NCBI GenBank assembly: GCA_003427395.1
Contig: BFEA01000270.1
Location: forward strand, 1,540,677-1,565,106
DNA from: Chara braunii
Lineage: Eukaryota > Streptophyta > Charophyceae > Charales > Characeae
DNA length: 24,430 nucleotides
Reading direction: 5' to 3'
The position numbers were made by a program, and so were the translations under genes. The notes below the pieces were generated by a model that was given only the letters and a program-made list of their open reading frames with translations, did not search any database and was not told the DNA's origin. Within the stretch, counting starts at the first letter, position 1, and every line of letters starts with the position of its first letter. Shown here piece after piece: positions 1-8,263 of the stretch.

Positions 1-1085
1 GCGATGGTGCACTTGTGGGTGGCCGCCAGGTGGTTCATCCATGCCTGCGCTCCTCCAATCAGTTGCAAATAGAGTGCCTTCAACATGTCGTTCGCCGGGA
101 CAGTGCGGCATGACGCTTCCGTGAGGAAACGTTGCCACCATGTCAAAGCGTCCGACTTGTTGTAGTCGTCGAACTTGCAGATGTCAAAGTGCGGCATCTT
201 GAAAGTCTTTGTAGCAGCGTCCGGTCTCGTCTGTAGCTTGGTGATGTCCGTCTTGATGGCGGCCACCGTGCTGCTGATCGTGTCCGGTCCGTTGAAAACA
301 CCTATGTCGTCGATGATGGTGACGACGTGATCGATGCGTTCGTTGATTTTCTTCGTCGCGTCCGTCGTGCAGCCTGGCGCTGCTGAGGCCTTGGCCTCAA
401 TGCCGTTGATGCATGCGATGGTAGAGTTCATCAGCTGTTGCTGTTGCTGCTGCTGCGTTGCTGCGTCGCGGACGTCGGCCGTTACAGCGGCCAGGTCTTG
501 CTGGTACTACTGTCCTTGCTGTCGTTCCGTGCGCAGGTGTGCCTGCAGTAGTTTGTTGTTCCACATTACTCCCCTCATTACGTTCAACATCACGGTAGCC
601 AGGTTACTTTTCTCTGCCTCCGCCTGTGTCGGTTCCGCCTGCGTTTCCGTAGGCACAAAGATCATGTCTTGGAGTAACGTTGTCCACTGATGCTCACTAG
701 CAATCAGGGACTCCGTGCTGGCGGCATTCCGTCTGTTTCGTGCCGCTTCGTCAGTCTCAGCTGTCCGCTGAGCGTCGGCTGCCGCCTCATTGGCCAGCCG
801 CTGACGTTCTGCCTCTGCCGCAGCCTGCTGAGCCTTGGCGGCGGCTACGGCGTCTGTAAATGCCTGTAGCCGCCCACGATAGTCAGCCCAAGACTCGCTG
901 GCCTCTCGGACCGGGCATGCGGGAAAATCTCCGGTGGTGTCTTGTACTATCAATGCCGTACTTGATGCCGCTGGAGTCGTCTGTCTGCTGAATCTCTTGG
1001 GTCTTGGAGGTACCGCAGGGCGGGCACGAACTGCGATCCTGGCACTGCGCCGTGGCAGTGCCCCGGTGTCCTGTTCCGTCGACAT
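1..1085 (-). pseudogene. gag: Ty3/gypsy-type gag, 5' part, with internal TAG
   Basis: On the minus strand a frame runs from an ATG at 1083-1085 to the window edge, interrupted once by TAG (507-509). The N-terminal half is rich in Ala, Gln, Glu and Arg and looks coiled-coil (AAAKAQQAAAEAERQRLA), followed by a Gln run. After the stop, the same frame continues into a gag-like segment with DALTWWQRFLTEAS and ALYLQLIGGAQAWMNHLA, which fits the capsid-like Retrotrans_gag region (Trp, Phe and Leu spacing). Gag packages element RNA in cytoplasmic particles. The TAG sits just after a Gln-Gln-Gly-Gln stretch, so a CAG to TAG change is likely. N bases at 1097 and 1112 lie upstream, in the extension of the frame to 1127. 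The rest of gag-pol would lie outside the window. The gag assignment is by pattern, not search. Confidence 0.7.
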
Positions 1086-1336
1086 CAGTCTGAACTNATG
1101 CGGTACTTGANAGGTGCCGGTGTTCACAGACTACAGGGGGGNAGGTAGAGTGGGAACAGGGGTAGAACAATCAAGCAATATACATACAATCCCCTGTCCC
1201 ACTGATGGACTGTAGACACCTAATCAAACAGGAAAAAAAATAAATTTCCCGTAAACCCTTCAAAAAATTCGTAATAAGGAATTAATAATGATTTAATCAA
1301 TAAAATTAATTAATGATAATTAACGAAATCAATCCG

Positions 1337-1424
1337 AATGATAATCAGTAAAACAATGTTTGTAATGAAGATAACCAATTAATGATAATCAGTAAAACAA
1401 TGTTTGTAATAAAGATAACCAATT
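1337..1424. repeat. 44-bp tandem duplication
   Basis: Two adjacent 44-bp units (1337-1380 and 1381-1424), each starting AATGATAATCAGTAAAAC, differ at one base (G to A in the GAAG/AAAG part). They lie in the putative leader of the first element. There is no N between them, so unlike the duplications at 2204, 16449 and 23057 this one need not be an assembly scar. Confidence 0.9.
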
Positions 1425-1559
1425 CATAAACGAATTTGAAAGGTATTATGATTAGGTCTCTTTGAGATCACTTTGAGTCCGGGAGTTCACCGTTACTGTT
1501 TGAGGGTCAGATACGGCTTAGTGTGCTAAAAAAAATTCGGAAAATTTCAGAAGAAAAAA

Positions 1560-1609
1560 CGCTCGAATTTTCAAAAACGCTCGAATTTTCAAAAACGCGA
1601 ATTTTCGGG
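1560..1609. repeat. 18-bp tandem repeat, 2.8 units
   Basis: Units CGCTCGAATTTTCAAAAA at 1560-1577 and 1578-1595 are identical; a third degenerate unit (CGCGAATTTTCGGG) runs to 1609. It lies in the AT-rich leader. Confidence 0.85.
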
Positions 1610-2189
1610 AATTTCTACCGTCAAAATCCGATTTTTAAAAGCCTAAACCTATTTTCGGAATTTCTCAAACAAGGAGAACGAAAAAAAAATTCGCTCGTTT
1701 CGGCGAAATTTCCGGATTTACGGTCCCAAAACGTTCGAATTTCCCCAAGTTGATCTAAAACCCAAAGATTCTCGTAACCCTAATTTCCAATACTGAAAGA
1801 CCGCGGAAAACCAAAAGACAACGAAATATAGGATTTACAGCAAAAATGCCGAAAAACGGAATGCTGAATGGACATCAGAAACGCCGAATTTCAACATGAT
1901 ACTGATTCAACCCTAATTCGTGTAACCTCAGAAATCCGAAACTTAATCAATTATCGGATTAGTATTACTCAATCAGAACTCAAATAGCAGCATACCGGAA
2001 GAAAACAGAAATCCGAATTATAAGTCTGAATACCGAATTGAACGGAAATGCCGAACTAAATAGAATACTGAAAGAGAAAAAAATTTGCAACTTTGAACTC
2101 GATAGTAATTCAGCGCTGATTGGGAAGATTGAAGAACAATCTAATTCCTAACCAGACTTACCTTTGTGAGCAGATCCGTTTTATGGTCT

Positions 2190-2201
2190 GCTCCGATACC
2201 A
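2190..2201 (-). other. Primer-binding site (tRNA-Met type) of first gypsy element
   Basis: Read on the minus strand, TGGTATCGGAGC matches the plant retrotransposon primer-binding site for initiator tRNA-Met (TGGTATCAGAGC) except for A to G at one position. It is separated by four bases from a TG at 2206 that would be the inner border of the LTR. Position upstream of the leader and gag on the same strand supports it. The same variant occurs at 16402-16413. Confidence 0.75.
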
Positions 2202-2203
2202 AA

Positions 2204-2394
2204 ACTGTTACATACTCCAATGAGTATGGGCAGAACCAAGAATCAACCAATGTAGGATGAGTATAGATGCAACGGAAGTCTGATAAACGGACTGACTCNA
2301 CTGTTACATACTCCAATGAGTATGGGCAGAACCAAGAATCAACCAATGTAGGATGAGTATAGATGCAACGGAAGTCTGATAAACGGACTGACTC
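2204..2394. repeat. Exact 95-bp direct repeat around an N (assembly scar)
   Basis: 2204-2298 and 2300-2394 are identical over 95 bases, separated by a single N at 2299. Two other N-separated duplications in the window have lengths 84 and 95, which points to unmerged contig ends rather than biology. Confidence 0.9.
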
Positions 2395-2780
2395 ACATAG
2401 ACTGACTTACATAGCATCACTCCACACACATTCAATCGTGAGATGGTGGGGTCTGAGCCATACANAGAAGGTGCTCAGCCCCNTACACAACATACACAGA
2501 TGAATGGGGGAGGAGAGACGAAGGAGGTGGGGCAGGTAGACAGCACTGAAAGTCACCGAGATAGGATCTGATAGGTCACNGATATGGGAGTCCAAAACGT
2601 CATCCAACAAGATCAAAGTGTCGAGGACAATAGGTCACCANTGTCGGAGGTACAGCGTCCAAATGTAACCGGTGTCCGAACTGTGATGCAGCCGAGTATC
2701 AACCCCAACAATCTCCAAGTCTCCAATCAGGTAAGTACCACAGTCTCATATCACCGAAATCCAACTCTGATCTCTGTCCA
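2206..2780 (-). repeat. 5' LTR of first gypsy element (outer end not located)
   Basis: The inner edge is inferred from the primer-binding site: on the minus strand the LTR ends ..GGAGTATGTAACA four bases before it. The outer edge is not fixed; no target duplication or second LTR is visible in the window, and 2780 is only a guess placed before the GAA microsatellite. The interval contains an N-centred exact duplication (2204-2394) and single N bases at 2465, 2483, 2580 and 2641. No coding frame was accepted here. Confidence 0.4.
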
Positions 2781-2801
2781 ACTAGTACAAGTATCCAATC
2801 T

Positions 2802-2836
2802 GAAGAAGAAGAAGAAGAAGAAGAAGAAGAAGAAGG
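2802..2836 (+). repeat. (GAA)n microsatellite
   Basis: An uninterrupted GAA run of about 11 units, continuing into a purine-rich GAGGGAGCC..GAGAGAGAGG stretch up to about 2890. The long open frame over it (2584-3159) is Lys/Glu then Ala-rich from low complexity and is not accepted as a gene. Confidence 0.9.
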
Positions 2837-3085
2837 AGGGAGCCGAGGAGGAGAGGGAGAGAGAGGGGACTGGCGATGGGAGGGAGGAGAGAAACCTCCA
2901 ACTCCCGGTACCTCAGGCGGCTATGGCCGCCGGTAACCCAGTCGCCGCTGCTGCTGCTCCGCTCGCTGCTGCTGCGCTAATCGCTGCGCTGCCTGCTCCT
3001 CGCTCCTGCGCTAAACATAGCGCTCCAACGACACTCTGGTGCCGACCTTACCGCACCGTAGTATACTGGTGGGTCGATCCCCTGA

Positions 3086-3133
3086 GTGAGGCCGGACCGG
3101 TTCTTTATACCGGTGGGCAGAGGCCGGCCTCAC
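3086..3133. repeat. Long stem-loop
   Basis: GTGAGGCCGG (3086-3095) is perfectly complementary to CCGGCCTCAC (3124-3133). An inner ACCGGT pair (3096-3101 and 3109-3114) extends the stem, leaving a short T-rich loop (TCTTTAT) and an asymmetric bulge. It lies beside further hairpins at 3157, 3271, 3302 and 3340. Confidence 0.8.
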
Positions 3134-3156
3134 TGCTGCGAGGCCTGGCTGTGCCC

Positions 3157-3180
3157 TGAACCGTCCAGNTGGACGGTTCA
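3157..3180. repeat. 11-bp inverted repeat centred on G-N
   Basis: TGAACCGTCCA (3157-3167) and TGGACGGTTCA (3170-3180) are perfect reverse complements separated by G and N (3168-3169). The N may reflect trouble in base-calling through the hairpin. Confidence 0.85.
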
Positions 3181-3270
3181 GCCCCAACNGGCGGGCGGCA
3201 GCCTCAAGAGCGCCGCCANGCCTAAACGGTAATGTCGTTTGGGCCTGCCCGTCGGGTCTGGTCCAAGGTG

Positions 3271-3357
3271 AGGCCTTTATGGCCTGTAGTACCCCAAGGT
3301 CGGGCCTTTAGGCCCTGATGTGTCCCTCTAGCCCTAAGTCGGGTCCCGTAGGACCCG
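3271..3357. repeat. Three short hairpins with varied GC stems
   Basis: AGGCC-TTTAT-GGCCT (3271-3285), GGGCC-TTTA-GGCCC (3302-3315) and CGGGTCC-CGTA-GGACCCG (3340-3357) are consecutive stem-loops. The stems differ from each other but each stays self-complementary. The architecture matches the array at 17596-17783. Part overlaps the 3' end of the LINE-like frame on the minus strand. Confidence 0.8.
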
Positions 3358-3735
3358 TGTGGCGTCGAAGATGTAACACCCACCCTACCAACGACGTTTG
3401 CAGTCCATCCCATTTAGCCAGACGGTCTATTGCCATGTTCACCAGCGTATCCCCATGATCAAGTGGGGGCCCAACCGCAGTGAGTCTCACCCCAAGAATC
3501 ATGATGGCCTCTTCCTTTCACACCCAGGCTACAGTTGGCTCTTGCGGGGGGCGTTCTCCTTGTGGGTGGAGCCACCATCCCTCTGTCTTGGCGCCCCAAT
3601 TGACCTTCATATCTGCCACCAGTGAGAAAAGATGTATAACCTGTGTGAGGGCATGTATGCTATCTGCGTCCACTCGGATGAGCACGGTAATTGGCAATGG
3701 TTGATCTCCAATGGTATGCCTTGATTGATTGAACT
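3308..3735 (-). pseudogene. LINE-type reverse transcriptase fragment (palm end and thumb)
   Basis: On the minus strand a frame from about 3735 reads through a TGA at 3518-3520 to a stop at 3308. Its order of motifs resembles the part of a non-LTR reverse transcriptase after the catalytic aspartates: a hydrophobic start (ITVLIRVDA), a helix then VADMKVNWGAKTE (compare the usual SGL.iN..Kse), then LGVRL and RLAKWDGLQTSLVGWVLHL, like the conserved LG..L and R...W......S..GR..L thumb of LINE proteins. The FADD-type catalytic motif itself is not readable at the upstream end, where a TAG closes the frame near 3738. The fragment is short and broken, so it is a fossil. The family assignment is by motif order only; a chance resemblance cannot be excluded. 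Confidence 0.5.
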
Positions 3736-3895
3736 AAGAGACTAGTCAGAATTACAACGATCTGTGTTATAAGGATTAGTGCTGCTAGCATAAGTTTGAT
3801 TACTTGGCGGCCTCGATTGGGCTGAAAAGGCAGTGCTCTCTTTTTACTCAAGTTTGTTTTTCAAACAATTTTTATATATGGGACGCTGGACCCGC
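3736..3895. other. No gene seen
   Basis: Short ORFs here are shadows without family motifs or coding-like composition. Nothing else stands out before the inverted repeat at 3896. Confidence 0.5.
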
Positions 3896-3932
3896 TTTCC
3901 AGCAGGTGCAGCTCCCCACCAATAGAATGGAG
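3896..3932 (-). repeat. Dispersed repeat module, inverted arm 1
   Basis: Read on the minus strand this contains CTATTGGTGGGGAGC..GCACCTGCTGGAAA. It matches the plus-strand arm at 4294-4328 over about 35 bases with one substitution and two single-base indels, and the module at 19951-20000. On the minus strand it continues with GGGTCCAGCGTCCCAT (to about 3879), as in the 19951 copy. Confidence 0.85.
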
Positions 3933-4293
3933 CTTGTTCTGTTATAAAAAAAAAGAGAAAAAAAAAGGTCATCTGCGAACAGTGACATCTGGATTTGTGT
4001 CGTTGTATTGGTGAGGAGCGGGGGATGAAGGCGATCGAGGGTGGGGGAGGGTGCAGAGGGGCGCGCATACCGCAATGTACACAACGCGCCATTAAACAAG
4101 AGCGCGCCCTGGGGGCGGGGCACACGGCCGGCGTTGATGTGGACAAACATCTTGGAGGTGAGCCATCCGATATGCGGGTGGCCTTTTTTTTTGTTTTTTT
4201 GTTCCCTGGTTGGCCATCGTTTTGCGTCCCCCTTTTCGTTTTTGCATTTCTTGTGGTCGTTGTTTTCAGACACCGCTGGTACCATGGGGGAGG

Positions 4294-4328
4294 CTCCATC
4301 TATTGGTGGGGAGCAGCACCTGCTGAAA
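4294..4328 (+). repeat. Dispersed repeat module, inverted arm 2
   Basis: CTCCATCTATTGGTGGGGAG followed by CAGCACCTGCTGAAA, the inverted partner of 3896-3932 about 360 bp away. The 3933-4293 interior is GC-rich then T-rich (4182-4200), with no defended gene. The pair could be ends of a foldback element, but no target duplication was identified. Confidence 0.85.
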
Positions 4329-4543
4329 TCTTGTTTAATGGGGGACCGGCCTCCCCACATACAGACCGGATATGGGAGCCTTACCCAGTGTTCTGCTTTT
4401 GACAGGACCCATCGGGACCCGAGTTAAAGGTTAAAACTCAAGCCTGTGTCAATAAATGTCGAACCCCTAGCTCCTATTTAAGCTTGAGCCGTAGACCCTT
4501 GCCTCTTTTATTCATGCTAAAGTTCTATTTAACTTCCTCATTG
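4329..4543. other. No gene seen
   Basis: Non-repetitive sequence without a coding-like frame on either strand between the inverted-repeat arm and the 55-bp tandem repeat. Confidence 0.5.
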
Positions 4544-4653
4544 CCTTCCTTTGTAGGAGAACGGTAACCCTTTGCCTCCGGTTTTTGAGCTTGTGGAACC
4601 TTCCTTTGTAGGAGAACGACAACCCTTTGCCTCCGGTTTTTTAGCCTGTGGAA
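4544..4653. repeat. 55-bp tandem duplication
   Basis: 4544-4598 and 4599-4653 are two units starting CCTTCCTTTGTAGGAGAACG and ending TGTGGAA, with only a few mismatches (GGTAACC/GACAACC, TTTGAGCTTG/TTTTAGCCTG). No N separates them. Confidence 0.9.
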
Positions 4654-5264
4654 AATATGTGAGCGAAAGCATGATCTTGGCTGTCCCCTTCGGCTGCCCC
4701 GGGAGGATGGGGTCATCTCCAGTCCCTCGCTGCTGCTCTCCCCTCCGAACGATGCTCCCCGAGGAAACAGTCAATTATTTGGCCAAAGGGGCCTGCCGAT
4801 CTGGTGAATCGCCCCGTTCTCAGTTCGGTCTCGGTGCAGCGCCAGAAAAACTCTTGCTGCCCTGAGATACCCCAAGAGTGTCTGCTCCGTTGCTGATTGG
4901 GTGGTCTGCTGTGTGTGTTTTATGTCGGGCCCTTTTGACCTTGCTGCTTCTGTTACTTAAATCCTTGATTGCCTCGCATGTGGTCAGCTCCTTCAGCGTC
5001 TTGCCCCTGGAAATCCCAGGCTTCCCTGGGAGACCCCAGGGTATTCTGTTTGTGGTGGGTAGCGAGTTCTCTCTGTGTGCCTTTGCTGAGGCCAGTCCCT
5101 CGCCGCTTGCTTGTCCGTGAGTTGTTCCATTCCTTTGAGGGGGTCCTTCTCCGGCTTGCGTTTCTTGTTGCTCTTTTGTGATTATCCCTCCTCTCCCGAC
5201 AGAATTGTTGTCCCGTTCTTCCCAATCTCGTTGTTCCTTGCACAGGTGAGGGCTGCTTTTCATG
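4654..5264. other. No convincing gene; paired hairpins at 5015-5041
   Basis: A minus-strand frame (4820-5263, 147 codons) and overlapping plus frames exist but lack recognisable motifs and overlap each other in several frames, so I do not call a gene. CCCAGG-CTTC-CCTGGG (5015-5030, approximate loop) and CCCTGGG-AGAC-CCCAGGG (5024-5041) form two mutually exclusive stem-loops sharing one arm. Confidence 0.45.
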
Positions 5265-5380
5265 GAGGGCGAGGGGTGGGAATATGAGGGGACTGGGGGG
5301 TCAGGATGAAGGGGGTTGGGCGGCCGGGAGGTGAGGAGGGCCGGGGGGGTGGGGCTAGGTGGGGGGCTGTGGGGCCATGT
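5265..5380 (+). repeat. G-rich tract with many G-runs
   Basis: The plus strand carries more than ten runs of three to seven G within about 110 bases (for example GGGGGGTCAGG, GGGGGTTGGGCGG, GGGGGGGTGGGG). This satisfies the G3+N1-7 pattern for G-quadruplexes. No gene is supported here. Confidence 0.7.
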
Positions 5381-6286
5381 GAAGGTCAGGTGTCGCCCTG
5401 TTATTGTTGCGATTCTGCTGGCGCCTAGTGTGTGCGAGAGGAATTTCTATTTGAGATCGGTTTCCTTGCTGGGGTCCTCTTTGGTTTTGTGCCTTACCTG
5501 GGCCTAGTCCGTGTGGTATTCAAGTTCCACGTCCTCCCTGAAGTTGGACCATGTAAGGGGGGATTGGTGACGTTGTCGGGCGGCCGCAGGTCGGTCGGCC
5601 TCCCGAAATAAAGGGTATTGGACCGTAAACCGAACGCCCAGTTAAGATTTGTTGGGTACTCTTGTCGGAACGGTCGGGGAAAATTAGGGGTCCTCATAGG
5701 AACTCTGGAATCCCCTGCATCGACCACAGGAACTAACCCTTGAAATTAATAAGTTGAACAGCCGCCTCTACCTTGCCTGACGCTTATCCTTTTTCGTCAA
5801 TTCTGAGGCTATCTTCGAATCAGCCGGCCGAGGGGTGAAGGTATGCTTCCCAGCCTTCCCGCGGCCTTTTCCACGCTGATCAGTTGGCGAGGAAAGAGGC
5901 CTAAAATTTAAACTAATTCAAGTATGAAATAAAAATAAGTAATAAAGTTAAAAATGGTAAAAGAAAATTAAAACGAGTGATTATTTTAACATTTAACAAT
6001 TTTTTATTAATCGCACTTTTGTTGATTTTAACGGGAATTTATCTTTCTGTTTCGCCTCCTTAATTCAAACGGATTTTCCTCTATTTGTTATCCCTCGCTG
6101 ATTTTACGTGATTTTACTTAATTCGTGATTCACTGATTTCCCATGACCCCCTGAGTGCTGTGTGGGAACTCGAGTGGGGCTTTTGCGGTCCCAACAATTG
6201 GGCGGTACTTGTTCCCGCACTATCTTGAGGCGGACTTGAGTTACCTCGGCAATCAGATCAGCGGCCTGGTATTCTTGCTATGACAA
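5381..6286. other. No gene seen; AT-rich from about 5900
   Basis: Composition changes from GC-rich (to 5880) to AT-rich (5900-6130). A minus frame at 5494-5727 has no recognisable motif. Nothing in this stretch is supported as coding. Confidence 0.5.
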
Positions 6287-6590
6287 GTGGCGGCGACGGA
6301 TGTTTGGTTTGGACTAGAACTGGTATGGACACAGTTGGTACAGGCACGATACTTGTGTTGTTTGGCACGACATCTGGTCCGCGGTCCTGTACTTTTGCTT
6401 GGTACGGTCGCACTTACACAGTACTGGAACAGCATATTGCATTCTGATCTTTTGGTACGGACATTGGTCCGGCACCGGTACGGCACACTTGGTGTTCGGT
6501 ATGGTATTTGGCTTTGGTCTGGTACAATGGCTGGTTCGGCACCGCTACAGTTCGTTGAGTTTGAAACTATTATCCTTGGTACGTATTTAG
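6287..6590. repeat. Degenerate GGTAC/GGTCC-rich cryptic repeat
   Basis: Short related words (TTGGTACGG, TGGTACAGG, TTGGTCCGG, CCGGTACGG, TTGGTATGG) recur at irregular spacing of about 10-40 bases. This looks like a decayed short-period satellite. The open frames across it on both strands are explained by the repetition. Confidence 0.55.
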
Positions 6591-7649
6591 TATTTGTCTC
6601 TAAGAAAGGGCAGGGCCGTTAAAACACCCCTGAGCCCCACGCCAGTTGGTTACATACAAGGCCCAGCATGAGAAGCAGTGTGAGCAGGAATGGGGCACAG
6701 AGGCACGGCGTGGCCTGAGGCCTTTCGGCCAATGACAATGTAGCAGCTACGTATGTTGGTTGGGCACAATGCAACCAACAGGCCCAGGGCACATTCTGGA
6801 AGGGCCCTAGACGCAGATACTGGGTTCTGGGCCACAGCTACCCAGGCATGCAGCCAGGCCAGGCCCTCGCAGCCAGACACTTTCCATAAAGGAAATTGCC
6901 TGCCTCCGGTCCAGACACATTCTGACTGGATGCTGCTGCGGGAGTGCTGCTCGAGCACACACTCACTGGAGGAAGAACGCTGGCCAGGGGGACAACACGC
7001 GCAGGGGAGCTGAGGGACAATGCTGCTGGGCGCAGCGCAGCACGGCAACCATATCCAAGCCGCGCGTGCATGAAGCCGGTGAGGCAGGTGGTGGTCCTTG
7101 GGCAATGGTGTAGAGCCTGTGAGGGAGAGTCAAGAGATCTGCATGGGTGATGTCTTCATGTACATCGGTCTGCTGTTTAAGTTCCCCTGGTTGCATCACA
7201 TAGTTGTGGGCTAGTATAGGTGTCGTGAGACTGTAGGTTGGGCACCAGGCACCATACAGGAGAGCGGCGTTGGATACATTGTTGGTGGAGGCAGATGGGG
7301 GCTGGCATTGTCAATTTAGTTCATTGCTTTGCTCTTATTTGGTGTGTAACTTGGTGCATTCTGCTTTCTGTTCAACATACGTCTATCTGGTTTTCAATCT
7401 GATGATGCAATCTGGTTATCTGTCATCCACTCAATGTCCTTGCAGTTTGTCCATGTTTGGATGAGGTATTGACTTCTGCCTTTCGTTCTGTTGCCAAACC
7501 CAATGATAATTTTGCCAGCACAGATGAATTATTATGGTAAGAACTCAGAAGCATTTTGAGAACGGGGCATGTATATCTGTTTGTTCGAGTCCGTGCTTGG
7601 GGATCATTCCACTACAGATGAAAACAAAACAATGCTAACAACTATAAAA
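6591..7649. other. No convincing gene
   Basis: Overlapping ORFs on both strands at 6650-7200 are in GC-rich sequence and share no family motif. A possible tiny exon (after TTGCAG near 7445, before GTATTG near 7466) is too short to defend. Upstream exons of the gene starting by 8264 may lie here but I cannot identify them. Confidence 0.4.
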
Positions 7650-7806
7650 GAAAAGAAGAAGACAAAGATGAAGATGATGACGGCAGCGACGACGATGGCG
7701 ATGATGACGACAATGAAAGAAGAAGAAGAAGAAGAAGAAGAAAAGAAGAATAAGAATAAGAATAAGAATAAGAAGAAGAAGAAGAAGAAGAAGACGAAGA
7801 AGAAGC
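7650..7806 (+). repeat. Purine-rich trinucleotide microsatellite
   Basis: GAA, AAG, AATAAG and GAT/GAC trinucleotides in a compound microsatellite. The Lys/Glu frame on plus and the poly-Leu/Ser frames on minus follow from the repeat and are not accepted as proteins. Confidence 0.85.
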
Positions 7807-8263
7807 AATGCTATCAACTTGCACAGTGGATTCTTTACGTCAATTACTGTGATGGTGTAGCGGAGTGCAACTCTGGTTCAGTGGGACGGAGCTCTATCAT
7901 TTGGCTCATTTAATGATTGTGTGCCATTGGTGCAGGTTTACATGGGAATCCAAATCTTGGGGATAAGCCTAAATCTCACAGCTGCTGCTTTTTCAACTTA
8001 AACCACCTCTACTTTTCCCAGGCATTTAGTTCCCAACTTCCCATCCACCAGTAAATGGTCCGTGACCTTCAGGACTCGTTGTTAAGGTTGGCAGGATGTT
8101 TACTAAAAGTTGGAAGATAACATGATTGCATGCAAACACCCCAAGGAGTCAAGCAGAATGCCAAATGAATCAGATGTGCTGTTGAGAAGGACATTCGATA
8201 TATAAGGACCTCTGTGGATGCAAATGTATGACAGTGTGACTGCTATGTCTTGTCATGTTGTAG
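7807..8263. other. Probable intron or upstream region of the exon series
   Basis: No long frame. It ends with TGCTATGTCTTGTCATGTTGTAG, a plausible 3' splice site directly before the frame opening at 8264. Earlier exons were not identified. Confidence 0.4.

Larger units (their letters stand above)
1128..2189 (-). other. AT-rich untranslated leader of the first gypsy element
   Basis: This stretch lies between a tRNA-type primer-binding site (2190-2201) and the gag start, so on the minus strand it is in the position of the element's 5' leader. It is AT-rich with many homopolymer A and T runs, has no defended coding frame, and contains two local tandem repeats (1337-1424 and 1560-1609). A short plus-strand frame (1523-1753) is Lys/Phe/Ser-rich and arises from the repeats; I do not call it a gene. 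Confidence 0.5.

Noticed and set aside
2584-3159. 191-codon plus frame with Lys run and Ala-rich tail
   Set aside because: It is produced by the GAA microsatellite and GC-rich low complexity, contains N bases, and overlaps hairpins; no motif.
3844-4427. Overlapping frames of 128-162 codons on both strands
   Set aside because: They lie across an inverted repeat and homopolymer tracts, and all frames are open at once, which reflects composition rather than coding.
4820-5263. 147-codon minus frame
   Set aside because: No recognisable motif; several shadow frames are equally open.
6650-7199. Frames of 68-151 codons on both strands, Cys/Pro/His-rich
   Set aside because: No family motif, and competing frames on both strands; likely chance in GC-rich DNA.
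7569-7913. Lys/Glu-rich 114-codon plus frame and poly-Leu or poly-Ser minus frames
   Set aside because: Translations of a trinucleotide microsatellite.
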